Assembly: GCF_024679245.1 (NCBI RefSeq)
Contig: NC_090174.1
Coordinates: 46,148,688-46,212,687, forward strand
Origin: Pseudorasbora parva
Lineage: Eukaryota > Chordata > Actinopteri > Cypriniformes > Gobionidae
Direction: 5' to 3'
DNA: 64,000 nt
Shown here: positions 51,227-63,132 of the stretch, piece after piece
Layout: every line of letters starts with the position of its first letter
Numbering within the stretch: the stretch's first letter is position 1
Made by a program: the position numbers and the translations under genes
The notes under the pieces: model-generated
Told to the model about the DNA's origin: nothing
Seen by the model: only the letters and a program-made list of their open reading frames with translations
The model's database searches: none

Positions 51227-51647
51227 GTATCATTACTGTTTAAATACATGAATATAGTTGGAAGCAAAATACCTTCAAAGAGAAAAGACTTTGATGCAAA
51301 ATACAGTCCGATAGGGAGAGTTATCATCAGAATAGTGAAAAACAATAATGTCTTGAGCACAGAGACAAGAGAACCGTCATTCCTGAATGAATTAAAGAGA
51401 AAGAAAGAGACAAGTAGAGATTAGACAAAATCATTTTAAATTATTTGGAATCATCAATTGCACCAATGACATTAACGATATTATATGTAAATGTTTATTT
51501 ATTTGCAATCTGTTAGTTTCGTGCCCTTGGTGATTTTGATGTGTGGTCACGTGCAGTCTGAGCAGAATAAGCACATCTACTATCTTACCCTCTGAAATCC
51601 GGCGCGGTTTCGGGAATGGACCCGACGTCTGTCTTGTAATTTTGCAT
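50879..51647 (-). CDS. vma21: Vacuolar ATPase assembly integral membrane protein VMA21 (complete, 3 coding exons)
   Basis: VMA21 is an ER membrane chaperone that assembles the V0 sector of the proton-pumping V-ATPase. Coding exons on the minus strand are 51647-51589, 51382-51273 and 51021-50879, separated by GT-AG introns of 206 and 251 bp. The phases fit exactly (2, then 1), giving 103 residues against 101 in human. The start ATG at 51647 has an in-frame stop just upstream. Exon 1 ends APDFRG. Exon 2 holds transmembrane segment 1 (about residues 28-48, LKTLLFFTILMITLPIGLYF). Exon 3 holds segment 2 (about 68-90) and the nearly invariant family C-terminus ending WREGKQD, whose K-x-D end is an ER-retrieval-like signal. 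I recognise the exon 2 and 3 sequences as VMA21 with little doubt; only the N-terminus is divergent, as is usual in the family. The next gene upstream on the same strand is the melatonin receptor at 58.7 kb, as in human GPR50-VMA21. Confidence 0.97.
51184..51224. repeat. (AAT)n microsatellite in vma21 intron 2
   Basis: About 13 trinucleotide units inside the 251-bp intron. On the minus strand it reads (ATT)n. Confidence 0.97.
51546..51553. promoter_or_regulatory. GTCACGTG E-box, candidate CLEAR (TFEB/TFE3) site in vma21 intron 1
   Basis: GTCACGTG lies in intron 1, 36 bp downstream of the first coding exon. It matches the first eight bases of the CLEAR consensus GTCACGTGAC bound by TFEB-family factors in lysosomal and V-ATPase genes. 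The fit to gene function is suggestive, but an 8-base match alone is weak. Confidence 0.4.
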
Positions 51648-51840
51648 TGTGTGTTTTTATTCATAAAAAGACGAAAACACCTGAGAGGAACTTATTTGCT
51701 GATAATTCCGTGCTGCGACATCTTGAATTACTTGCGCTTCCGGGTCTTTGTCACATGATGGATAATCACGATCATGAGTCACAGTTGTGTGCACTTTTAC
51801 GCATGTCCACTAAGGGGCGCCGCAGTACTGCGACGTGTTT
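51648..51840 (-). promoter_or_regulatory. Probable vma21 promoter / 5' UTR with ETS-type site
   Basis: This is the segment directly upstream of the vma21 start codon. It is richer in CpG than its surroundings, has no TATA box and contains on the minus strand ACCCGGAAGCGC (51734-51745), a match to the ETS/GABPA core typical of housekeeping promoters. The transcription start cannot be placed from sequence alone; a start between the ETS site and the ATG, giving a 5' UTR under 90 bases, is an inference. Confidence 0.55.
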
Positions 51841-51849
51841 GGTTTCAAG

Positions 51850-52580
51850 TAGTAGCCTAGTATAGGCTACCCGCAAACTATCTAGACCAGTGGGTTTCAA
51901 TTACACCCATTTTAAATGTTGTAAGGCTTCTTTTAACACACCTTATTCCAAACAAAAACTCGTTAGCATTAACGACACTGAGAAGGCCTATGTCAAATAA
52001 AAGAGACAAAAAAGTGCATTACTGTGTCCACAGACCACAGGGCCAGCACTAAAAACCACTAGATGTATTGTTTTGTCGCCTTTTTTCCTTTTTTTTCCTT
52101 TAAAAAAAACGAACTAACATCTAACGCTTAAGAGGAAAAAATAATAATTTATGGACATTTGACTCAAAACCTTAGTTACTGAGATAGCCTAGTCATTGTG
52201 TTTTTGACAACCTCCCTAGATCACATCAAGGCCCTATACATTTTATATAAATAAAAACAAAATCCTATAATGTAAGCTAATTAAATTAATTATAGTAATA
52301 CAAAGAATAATCTCTCTAAACAAAATTAAGAACACTCCACTGAGCTTTCAAAAAAAAAAAGTTTATGCCTTTTTATACTGTAAATACTTTAAGTGTAAGT
52401 GAAATAATTTTATGCACTGTAAAATCCAACAGTGATTCTAACACTTTTTACTTAACTTTACAGGGGTGTCCAAACATTTTTAAAAGGGAGCCAGATTCGA
52501 TGTTGTGGACACACATGGGGCCAGCTCCATATAATATAACAATAGGCTATATATAAAAGTACATTTTTAAAAATGTTTTT
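51850..52580. other. Intergenic, nothing recognised
   Basis: AT-rich, no boundary seen. Confidence 0.4.
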
Positions 52581-52584
52581 AAAG

Positions 52585-53164
52585 AAGTCTCTTCTGCTCA
52601 CCAAGGCTGTATTTATGTTTTAGAAATACAAAAAATGCTGTAATATTGTGAAATATTATTAAAAATAAAATAACAGGGTTTTTTTAGGATTCTTTGATGA
52701 AAGTTCAAAAGAACAGCATTTATCTGAAATATAAAGCTTAATTCTTACCGACCCAAAACATTTAAATTGTAGTACAATGTTACAAAAGCTTTTTATTTCA
52801 GATAAATACTGTTCTTTTGAACCTTATATTCATCAATTAATTAAAAAACAACAACAACAACAACAATAACAAAAAATGTACACAACTGTTTCAACATTGA
52901 TAATAATCATAAATGTTTCTTGAGCAGTAATCATCATATTAGAATTATTCTGAAGGATCATGTGACACTGAAGACTGGAGTAGGATTAGATATTATTTTA
53001 TTGAGTAATACAAAATTCAGCTTTGCCATCACAGGAATAAATTATATTTTAAAATATATTCAAATAGAAAACAGCTATTTTATATTTTAATAATATTTCA
53101 CAATTTTACAGCTTTTTTATTTTTTATTTCTAATAACATGCAGCATTGGTGAGAAGAAGAGACT
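52585..53164. mobile_element. Complete foldback element (family of 10.2, 28.6 and 42.7 kb)
   Basis: Ends GTCTCTTCTGCTCACCAAGGCTG and CAGCATTGGTGAGAAGAAGAGAC are inverted. Inner pairs such as AGTTCAAAAGAACAGCATTTATCTGAAATA / TATTTCAGATAAATACTGTTCTTTTGAAC continue the palindrome. A (CAA)n patch lies near 52850. It encodes no protein. Confidence 0.8.
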
Positions 53165-54100
<936 letters not shown>

Positions 54101-54279
54101 TTTAAGTCTAATTAGATTTTACAGTGTATGTATGCCTGATATGGCACTGCTAAAGCACTGGAAATGTCTTTGTAATAACATGGACAGAAGATCTCTTTAG
54201 AAAAATTTGAAAATGTCAATATTTCTTTCCTTTTTTATTTAAATAGACAAAACCAGGGCTGGCTTTCAAAGATTTCACT

Positions 54280-54790
54280 GCATTTTTGGCTTTTAGTTTA
54301 GTTAAGGTTGGGCTTGGCCCCTTAGTTTCATTGAAAGGAACTCTTAATGCTTACCAAGACATTCTGGACAATTTCATACTCCCAAAATTGTGGGAACAGT
54401 TTGGGGATGAACCCCTCCTGTTCCAACATGACTGTGCACCAGTGCACAAAGCAAGGTTCATAAAGACATGGATGAGCCAGTTTGGTGTGGAGGAAGTTGA
54501 CTGACCTGCACAGAGTCCTGACTTCAACCCGATAGAACACCTTTGAGACAAATTAGTGCGGAGACTGCGAGCCAAGACTGCTTGTCCAACATCAGTGACA
54601 GTGCCTGACCTCACACATGCACTTCTAGAAGAATGGTAAAAAATTCCCATAAACACACTCCTAAACCTTGTGGAAACACTTCCCAGAAGAGCAGAAACTG
54701 TTAGAGCTGCAAAGGGTGAGACAGCTCCATAATATACCCTACGGATTAAGAATGGGATGCCATTTAAGTTCATGTGCATGTAAAAAAATC
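54280..54790 (+). pseudogene. Tc1-like transposase, C-terminal fragment with stops
   Basis: Plus-strand frame GTLNAYQDILDNFILPKLW, then FQHDCAPVHKARFIKTW (second catalytic Asp), a stop, PAQSPDFNPIEHL (catalytic Glu), a second stop, then the C-terminal LVETLPRRAETVRA. It is distinct from the 3-kb element. The 5' half, including the first Asp and the DNA-binding region, is absent and no inverted ends remain. Confidence 0.9.
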
Positions 54791-55930
54791 TAAAAACCCT
54801 TAGTATGGTATGCTTTTATTCCACTGAGCTTGAAAACACAGTTATCCCTTTATGTGTGTGGTAGATATGGCACTGCTAGAGCATCAAGGTGAATAATTCC
54901 AGCAATTCTTAGAAAATAAGTGCTCTGGAGAATCTTGTGTCAGGTCATCTTCAGCTGCTCCTTTTAGTCAGCGCTTTTAGTGTCTGGAGAAGTGATGAAT
55001 ATCCCTCAATGATAGGAGCAAGAGTGTGTGGCATATGCAGATTAAATCAGGGCAATCAGGGAAAGTAATAGGGGTTGAGAGAGTATGGATGACATATGAT
55101 GTTCAGAGGCAAGATGTTCAATGGAGGCAAGATACATCAAGTTAAGAATGACAGGACTAAAACGAAAGACAAAGATGTAGTTTAGTTCTCAACACCACTG
55201 CATGCAGACTACTCAGATTGAAAATGCCCACTCTGATTGTAGGGAAATACAGAATATGATGTAGATATCTATCAAAAATATTTACTAAAAAAAACATACA
55301 ACATTTTGCAAACGTAAAAACATACAATTCTATATACATTAATTAAGCATGCATCATTGTGTTACTCTAATGAGCATCAGTCTTATTTTCCTTTTTATAA
55401 CTGCAAAAAAATGTTTACAGTCTATAACTTGGAGACACACTACCTGATATGCAAAGCATCCATACACAAAGAATTTACAAAGGACACAGAGCATCAAAAC
55501 ATATTTTTCAATGATGGTTGCCATGGTATCGGCCATCTCTATAGGAACTCAAGAGCAGACAGACTCGACAGTCTGCAGCAGTCTTATTTTCTCTGGGTTT
55601 TAAGCTCAAGTCACAAAAATGTAAAAAAGGCTGATAACCACTCCGTTTGTTCAGGAATGTTCATTCTATATCAGTCATACAGACCCCCACAAACCAATAG
55701 ATAGGGTACGACGGTGCTAAAGGCACACCTAATATATATATATTTTTTTTACGTAATTGCCTTCTGTAGAGTTGCTTATAGCTAAATTGAACTTGTTTTG
55801 TAATTGATAAACCTTGCAACACAGACACAGTTGAGTTGAAACAACATTAAAATAAACTGAGCAGAATAATTACATTGTTATCTTTCAAGAGAAACTTTCT
55901 AGATGAAATTGGATTAGTTTCATGATGAAT
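54791..55930. other. Intergenic between vma21 and mtnr1c; unexplained minus-strand frame
   Basis: At 55536-55354 (minus) a 60-codon frame starts MADTMATIIEKYVLMLCVLC, with a possible donor (CATATCAG|GTAGTGTG at about 55447). No family is recognised, so no gene is called. Confidence 0.2.
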
Positions 55931-56045
55931 TTTATAACATCAACAATGTTATTTTCTTGTTTAATACGGTGAAGATGCTTAGGAACAATCTGTATTATAT
56001 GAAGCACTATATAGATAAATGTGACTTACTTTTGTTTTAATGTCA
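55930..56045 (+). mobile_element. L2-type LINE 3' tail
   Basis: GAAGATGCTTAGGAACAATCTGTATTATATGAAGCACTATATAGATAAATGTGACTT fits the L2 tail pattern, as at 13080. Confidence 0.5.
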
Positions 56046-56144
56046 TATAAATGTGTGTGGTGGCTCACCAAAAGGCCCCAGTACTGATACAATCCAATTA
56101 AGTCTGACAAGATTCCAAAGCATGCTGCTAATATTCACGTTGTG

Positions 56145-56320
56145 CTACGCTTTTAGAAATAAAAGGTACAAAAGCTGAGGCGGTACCCTTTCAAAAGTTA
56201 CACCTACCTACATATTGGTACAAAAAGTGTACATATTAATATCTGTACATGGTACATATTAGAACACTATTAGAAGGGGACCATCCCAGTGACAGCTTTT
56301 GTACAATTCCTTGAGTGTAG
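56145..56320. mobile_element. MITE with GGTACAAAAGCTG / CAGCTTTTGTACA arms
   Basis: CTACGCTTTTAGAAATAAAAGG and CCTTGAGTGTAG are diverged inverted ends. Partial relatives are at 33815 and near 63635. Confidence 0.65.
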
Positions 56321-56470
56321 TACTAAAAATAATAAATAATAATAATTAAAAAATAATAATAATTCATGATCCCAACCTTTTTCTCAATAGCGAAATTACA
56401 GACAGGCACACAGTGATTAGTTTTTATGAACCCTTAATTTTTGGCGTCCGGGAAAAAAGTTTATATTTAA

Positions 56471-56696
56471 AGGAACAGTCCATCGTTTTTAGAAATAGGG
56501 CTTATTGAACTTCTTTCCTACATTTAGATATGTGGGCAAATGTGCACAAGATATGTGCACTTTTGTCTCAGCAGTGCATGCATTGTTTTAGTTTGGCAGA
56601 ATCGCCGCTAGCTTAGCTTAGCATAATGAATAGAATCATATGTTGCCAGCTAGCATGTCCTGGTTTTTCTATTTCTAAAAACGGTGGAGTGCTCCT
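56471..56696. mobile_element. TTAA-flanked MITE A (AGGAACAGTCC ends)
   Basis: AGGAACAGTCCATCGTTTTTAG and CTAAAAACGGTGGAGTGCTCCT, between TTAA at 56467-56470 and 56697-56700; 226 bp. Confidence 0.88.
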
Positions 56697-56700
56697 TTAA

Positions 56701-56987
56701 AGGTCCCATGGCATGGGTTGTTTTATTGTTTTATAATGTGTCTTGGGGTGTAGCCTACTTATATTGTTAGTATGGTTTTTACATCAAAAAATGTCATAAT
56801 TTAGAAATAAAAAGCATTTTTTCTATACTGATATTAGCCCTCTGTTTAGAATGCTCTGTTTCAAGAGGCGTGTCTGCTGTGAGTCGTCAGTGAAAACACC
56901 CACTGTTGTGATTGGCTGACATCTTTACATTTGAAATGAGAGTGCGGAGGGTGGTTTAGTCAGGCGCGAGCTTGAGCAGCTGCCAGT

Positions 56988-57055
<68 letters not shown>

Positions 57056-57856
57056 GGGGAAAGATTGCTGAGGAAGTGTTATTGTACCGAGTTTTTAAGA
57101 GCGCAAGTTTATTTTGTTTGTATCTGAGAGCTCTGAATAAACACGAGTGAACTTTGCAATGTTATTTCTCTCACAAAATGCTTTCACCACAACTAACAAC
57201 AAACACGACATCGACATGAATACAGTAAGAGCTTCTGTTGAGCATAATGAGCAACGTCAGTCAAACGTGTGATTGACCAATCCGAACATTATAAAGAGTG
57301 TTCTTTGAATGCTCTCTGTAGTTTAATCATTTAAATAACAGATTGTTTCATGCTGCTAACAGAAAAGAGGTGAAGTTGATGGTTTTAGTCACTTTCTTGA
57401 TTCACTGATGCATCAAGACGGCCAGCAGAGGGACTGACAGTATTAAATGATTAAGAAAGAAAGTCTGTGTGAACTTGAATAATTCGCTACACATCAGAAA
57501 TCCCAGATCAGGCATTAATGAACACTGTTACTCACTGTTTGTGGCGGTGCTTTTGAATCCATATGGTAAAGCCTGTGCTGACATCGCGACTGATAAACTG
57601 AATCCATTCTCTACTAATTCTCTGGGCGGGCAAAGCAGGGGAAGGGGCGGAAACCTTTCCTGGTATGACGTCATAACAGGAGAATTCATGATCAGCTCCT
57701 CTGAGCTCTCATCTTCTCAAAGGCAGAGAAAGACAGCCAGATCTCGTTTTTAAACTGATCAAAATTTCTAGCGACTTAGGGACAACATTCAGGCTAGGGG
57801 AACTCCTATTAATGTTGAAAAACCTCATAAAATAAATATTTCATGCCATGGGACCT
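56701..57856. mobile_element. TTAA-flanked element B (AGGTCCCATGGCATG ends)
   Basis: Perfect 15-bp inverted ends AGGTCCCATGGCATG / CATGCCATGGGACCT, between TTAA at 56697-56700 and 57857-57860. The 1156-bp interior has a (GA)n run and no transposase. Piggybac- or Kolobok-type by target site. Confidence 0.92.
56989..57053. repeat. (GA)n microsatellite inside element B
   Basis: About 32 units. Confidence 0.97.
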
Positions 57857-57860
57857 TTAA

Positions 57861-58750
57861 GATTTGTTTAAATGAATAGTGCTCATAAATGGATGAGATA
57901 ATATTCTCATTTGAAATGAACTAGAGACTTCGACACAAAAACGGTATCCGATACGTCACAACTTTACAAGCGGGTCATCATTACACAAAATATATTACTA
58001 AGTTAATACTTCCAAATCACTTCAGCAAAGTTTGTACCATATTCTTAAAAAACATAAATTAATTCAATAAACATACTGTAATTAACATTAGTTCATTTTA
58101 AAAATACTGAAAAGGGAATGAATAAGATTCTGAAAGCTTCTTACACAGGATATAAAATATAATATGGCTTTACAGTATTACAATAAAATATATTTTATAT
58201 GATTAATATAATAATTTTAAATGTTATGGTTTTATTTTAAATATAGGTGGACAACCAACATAATAAATTATATAATTTATGAATTATTATAATCGAATTC
58301 TGACCTTAAAAGTCAGCCAGGTATTAATTATTAGTTCAAATTCAATGATAGTGCCTGTGGCCCCAGCAATAAGGACGCTTTTCACCCCAAATACCTTACT
58401 TTTATATATTCTTCAGTTGAAAAAGCAATCATTTAATTACTTTGAACAAAACTGTGTTTGAAAGAAATCTTTGTTTCGAAATATATTTGGTAATTTTATC
58501 AATTCTAATTTGCTAAATAACCCAGAAACATTTAAAAAACCTTAAATATTATATAAACCTAGTACAGAATTGACTTTGTTTTTCTGCCCCCGATCAGAGC
58601 GGCGAATGTTTCGAAAAGCGCTGTGATGATTTGATGCAATCTAGTGGTTAAGAAGAGAGAGAGAGAAAAAAATGCGTATGTTACCCTGGTGCACCTTTAG
58701 ACCTGTTGTATCCTTATATTGTGGTTGTTAGGTAAATGAGGAGAGATCTG
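57861..58750. other. Downstream flank / possible 3' UTR of mtnr1c
   Basis: AT-rich with no recognisable repeat. The receptor's 3' UTR must begin at 58750 and run leftwards. Its end is not determinable by eye. Confidence 0.4.
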
Positions 58751-59640
58751 CTAGAAAAGAGTGTGTGTTACTCCGCCCTTATACATGTTGATCTCTTTCA
58801 CATTGTTATTGGTTCCCGCCGGTGACTGTTTACTCTTTATGGCTTCTGTGTTGTACCTGGAACTTTCAGTGAACAGCGCTCTTGGGGTGCAGAGAGCGCG
58901 AAGAATCTGTTTGTACTCTTGCCTAAAGTTCTGGTTGAGCAACCCGTAGACAACAGCATTCAGACAGCTGTTGAAATATGCCATGAAGTAGCTGGTAACA
59001 AACAGCCACTCCGGGATATTCGGCGCCACTCTTGCAGGGTTAACCGCCACGGCGAGCCCAATGAAGTTCAGGGGCGCCCAGCACACGGCGAACAGCACGA
59101 ACACCACAAACATGGTCAGGAAATTCCTCAGGTCAGCTGCTCTGACCTTTGGATGGGGCCGGACACGACCTTTAACCCTAATCACCAATGTCCATATGCG
59201 CAGGTAGCAGAAAGAAACCACACCCAGCGGGACAAGGAAGTGGATCAGAACAACGCAGACTGTATAAGAGGAGCTTGCTGTCTGGGCGAACGTGCAGGAG
59301 AAGATGCGTGGGTCGTATTTTAGGGAGCCCACAAGGAAGTTGGGCACGGTGGCCAGAGCTGTTAGCATCCAGGTGAGCAGCAGGTACAGGCAGGTGTTCC
59401 GGCGCGAATACAGTCGGTCGTAGCGGAGACTGTGGCAGATGTAGCAGTAGCGATTGATGGCGATAGCCGTGATGTTGAAGACCGAACCGATCACGCTCAG
59501 CCCCATTACAAACCCACTCAGCTGGCAGTGCAGGGAGCCCATTGTCCAGTCATTATGAAAGATGGCGGCCAGAGCCAAGGGGTAGGGGTACAGCGCCACC
59601 ACTAGGTCAGCAACAGAAAGACTTACCACAAAGATATTAC
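58751..59640 (-). CDS. mtnr1c: Melatonin receptor type 1C (Mel1c), coding exon 2 only; partial gene
   Basis: This is a G-protein-coupled receptor of the melatonin family (Gi-coupled, plasma membrane). The exon begins at 59640 after a pyrimidine-rich tract and AG, completing a split Gly codon, which is the conserved intron position of melatonin receptors. It encodes 295 residues from TM2 to the C-terminus. Visible features, numbered from the first full codon, are NRY at 62-64 (in place of DRY) with CYICHS following, the C38-C115 disulfide pair, TM5 His133, TM6 [13 protein letters not shown] with Gly194, and NAVVY at 227-231 (in place of NPxxY). The 60-residue tail has [11 protein letters not shown], resembling Mel1c/Mel1a tails. 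Subtype 1C is chosen from the ICL3 RAAD stretch, the tail and linkage to vma21 (human GPR50-VMA21). Mel1b is the main alternative. Exon 1 (N-terminus, TM1) was not found up to 64000. The exon is more GC-rich than its surroundings and has no frame breaks. Confidence 0.93.
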
Positions 59641-59667
59641 CTATGAGAGAAGAAAAAGAGAGCGACA
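59641..59667 (-). other. Splice acceptor and polypyrimidine tract of mtnr1c intron 1
   Basis: On the minus strand a C/T-rich tract ends in TCTCTCATAG immediately before GTAATATCTTTG, the first exon 2 bases. The AG at 59642-59641 leaves G|GT AAT ATC TTT in frame. Reading further upstream continues open but loses all family similarity, so residues upstream of the conserved Gly are intron read-through. Confidence 0.85.
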
Positions 59668-59825
59668 TATTCAAAGGTGCGGTATTCATGACAATGAAAG
59701 CCATACTGTAAGTTGATGAGTTGATGTATATGTGTTTTAACCCCTTACCTGCCACCCTTTTTTAAAATTGCCTTCTTTCCTATCAAATATTTTAGTAATC
59801 ATCCTAAAATAAGTATCATTCTTAA

Positions 59826-60617
59826 AGGGATAGTTCACCCAAAAATACAAATGTGATGCTTATCTGCTTACCTCCAGTGGCCAGTGCATCCAAAATGTAG
59901 GTGTCTTTGTTTCTTCAGTAGAACACAAATGAAGATTTTTAACTTCAACCGTTGAGTCTGCCAGTCATAATGCATGTGAATGGGTATCAACTCTATGAGT
60001 AAAAAAATAAAAACATGCTTAGACAAAATGTACAAATACCCTGCTGCTCGTGACGATCGGTTTCTGTGAGAAACACAACAGTATTTATGTTATTTTTTTA
60101 CTTCATATCCAGACAAATCTCATCTAGTGTTCCCATCCGCTATTACTTCCGCCTGGTAAGGTCAAACTGGTGCGATCATATATAGATCTCTCATTAGTGC
60201 CTGTGCGGATAGGCCAAATGAGGTTTTTCATATTAATATATATCTATGATTGTGTCAGTTTGACCAGACGGAAGTAATGATGGATGGGAACACCAGATGA
60301 GATTCGTCTGGATATGAGGTAAAAAAAAATAACAAATACTGTTGTGTTTCTCACAGAAACCAGTCGGTTTGCGTCTAAAGACATCAATGTGTCGTCATGA
60401 GCAGCAGGGTTTTTTGTGCATATTGTCTAAGCATGTTTTTTTTTTACTCTCATAGAGTTGATATCCATTCACATGCATTATGACTGGCAGACTGCAACGG
60501 TTGGAGTTAAAAAATCTTCATTTGTGTTCTACTGAAGAAACAAAGACACCTACATTTTGGATGCACTGGGGGTAAGCAGATAAACATACAATTTTTATTT
60601 TTGGGTGAACTATCCCT
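59826..60617. mobile_element. Palindromic TTAA-flanked foldback element in mtnr1c intron 1
   Basis: Perfect ends AGGGATAGTTCACCCAAAAATA and its complement, between TTAA at 59822-59825 and 60618-60621. Arms of about 370 bp pair along most of their length (for example TCATAATGCATGTGAATGG against CCATTCACATGCATTATGA) around a centre near 60210-60235. No protein. Confidence 0.93.
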
Positions 60618-60621
60618 TTAA

Positions 60622-62555
60622 GCTTACGATCTCAAAATTCATCCTGTGAAAACCATTTGGAAATTGGATGTTGCGTTATCATGGAAACAGTACACCAAAT
60701 TCTTCTAGGGCTCCTCCCCTTGTGGGCAGTGTCAGGTTTCATATTATAAAATTAGGTCCACTTTGTTTCCTTCAACGCTCATTTTTTGGGGGCCGACAGC
60801 TTATAAAAACTTATTTCTGTGCTTTTTTTTAGCTTGTCTGCTGTACACCTTGTTACATATCAGATTTTAGACATTGTTCTGTTTTTTTTGTCATAAATCA
60901 GAAACAATAATGCGGCTGGATTGTCCCTGTTGTGGGCGTGGCCTAAATGTGCTCTGTCTCTGTTGCATAGATGTAATAAAAACAGACATTCCGACTTGAA
61001 ATCAAGAATCAAGGGTTTATAAACTTTATAAACAGGGTCATTTTTATAAATTCAGCTTTTTTTTTTGTCTTGTGGACTATAAGCATCTTTAATGTAAAAT
61101 ATCTTATTATTAAATAAAAAAATAACATGCATTTTGTATGCAAGGGGTTCACATATTTTTTTCTTGGCAACTCATTACTCATGACAACTGCATGGGCAAC
61201 CGAAACCCAATAGAAAAAAAATATTTAGTACTTAAAGGGAAAGGTCACCCAGAATAAAAGTTCTGTCATTATAAAGAAAAGAGTACACAACACTTTTTTT
61301 CCCATACAATTTTCTTTTTTTCTGAGACATGAGGTAACGCCATGAGGGTGACCCCCCTGGATTTGATCTATTTGTATCATGAGGTGGATCACATGAGCTC
61401 CACTCTCTGCACTGTCATATTATGTCATTGTACATTTGCATGGAGTTGAACTCTGCTCAACTGTGTTGCGTCGCCAACGGTCTCTGTATGTCGCTTCAAA
61501 TCACCAACTCTCATTGAAAATGAATGACTTCCGGTTGCTTTGTCGCTGCAAATCGCTGTCAGTGTGAACGCCCTTCAGGGGACCACAAGGACTGCCGTGT
61601 ACAGGAAGCCTTTGCCTCTTACCATATGAGGGACAATGAGTAAATGCGTCTCGTTGTATCCATCAGTAAACCATTACTAAACATTATTACTATTACCTTT
61701 TTTTCTTCAACTTATATATCCTTCTAAATTGTGTTTATTCTGTTAATACTTGCATATTTATCCACCTTTATTTTACTTTGCATTTATATTTATTTTAGAC
61801 AGATAGCTATTTTACTAAGGGAAATTAGGGTGAAAGAGCAGTCAGACAAAAATATACAGAGCCCCTAAAGGGACATGGCGGAGGAAATAAAAAATGAGAT
61901 GAGATGAAAACTTATATGTCAATGCTTTTGCATTCTCGCGGGGAATGCAGAGAATTTGTTCCTGCCATCTCATATTTTTTTCCATCAACATGTCCCTTTG
62001 AGGGTACTGTGAAAAATACACAACTCTATCACATAATACATTAAATAAATTATTAAAAATAAAGACTTTAATTTAATCTTTAATTAAAAGCTAAGCAAAT
62101 GATTTGACAATAAAGAAAAACTGAAAAAAGGGTATTTGAATTGGAGAAAGAAAGTAAAAGGATGCACTGACTCTTCTTGCTCAATAAAATCAGCAAATAG
62201 AGATGATTGCATCTCTGAGAGTATATGTGCTTTTAAAAAAAGTGTGTGTGGGAGCTAGACAGAGAGCATCACAACTGTGTGTCAGAACTGTGTGTGGACT
62301 GACAGAATACAGATACCAATATGTAGTTTATAACTCGATTAGGGAGGTGCTGTAATAACTATTATCCCTGCAGAATAACATTAAGTCTCCTCTATTCCGG
62401 TGAGAGAGGACACAAGCGCAGTTAGTTCACATTAAATTAATTAGTTGATCTTTTTTATTTCATTTATTTAAATGTGGTTCAATGTAGTTTAAAATAATCA
62501 TTTACTGTGATATTCTGTGAGACGCTGGCTGCTTTTCTTTCTACTTTTCCGACAT
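60622..62555. other. mtnr1c intron 1, nothing further recognised
   Basis: No candidate for the receptor's exon 1 (TM1 followed by a donor after a ..NAG-type codon series) was found on the minus strand. Confidence 0.4.
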
Positions 62556-62559
62556 TCTC

Positions 62560-63095
62560 ACTCAGTGTGACTGTTTCTGGTCCCGTGTTTATCCTCAATG
62601 ATCTGGTTAGGAGTGTGTGTGGATCCATTGTCAGCCTGCTGTTCTGCTTGGGTACGGCAGAATGACATTTACGACTCTTACACTGGCTTCCCATACAGGC
62701 ACTTATCAGTTGTAAAACTCTGATTTTAACATATAAAGCATATAAAAACATGGGACAACCTCTGCATATCCCTGTAGTTATCCTTATACTACTCGTTCTC
62801 TCTTCGCTCTTCTCTGGTTCTTGTACTCTTCAGCAGCCCACATTTAAAATAAACTCTATTATTTCATTTAAATTATATGTTATGCAATGCTCTTTCTTTG
62901 GTGATTAGAACTTCCCCAACGTTGGACTGTTTTAAGACACTTTTTTTTAATCAGCTATTTGTCTCGTTTGCTTGTTTGTATTTTTTTAAACGTGTAATCT
63001 TTTGTTTTTAATTGTATTACTGTTTCTATTATTATTATTATTACCCTGTGTTGTAGCACTTTGAGAAAAGCACAATATAAAACAGTGTAAAATTG
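62560..63095 (+). mobile_element. LINE 3' region
   Basis: Plus-strand LHWLP-like remnant (CACTGGCTTCCC) and CTCTGATTTTAACATATAAAGC, ending GTAGCACTTTGAGAAAAGCACAATATAAA, resemble an L2/RTE-like 3' end. Heavily decayed. Confidence 0.55.
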
Positions 63096-63132
63096 TACAT
63101 TTTAAGGTCCATAAATTGTTTTACCTCTAAGT

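Noticed and set aside
51175..51272. Tyr-rich extension of vma21 exon 2
   Set aside because: Read-through of the donor at 51272 into the (AAT)n intron; exon 3 restores the conserved protein.
58919..59323. 134-codon plus-strand frame
   Set aside because: Antisense shadow of the melatonin receptor exon.
59641..59755. Upstream extension of the receptor frame to an ATG at 59755
   Set aside because: Family similarity stops exactly at a consensus AG acceptor and the conserved intron position; the added residues lack TM1.
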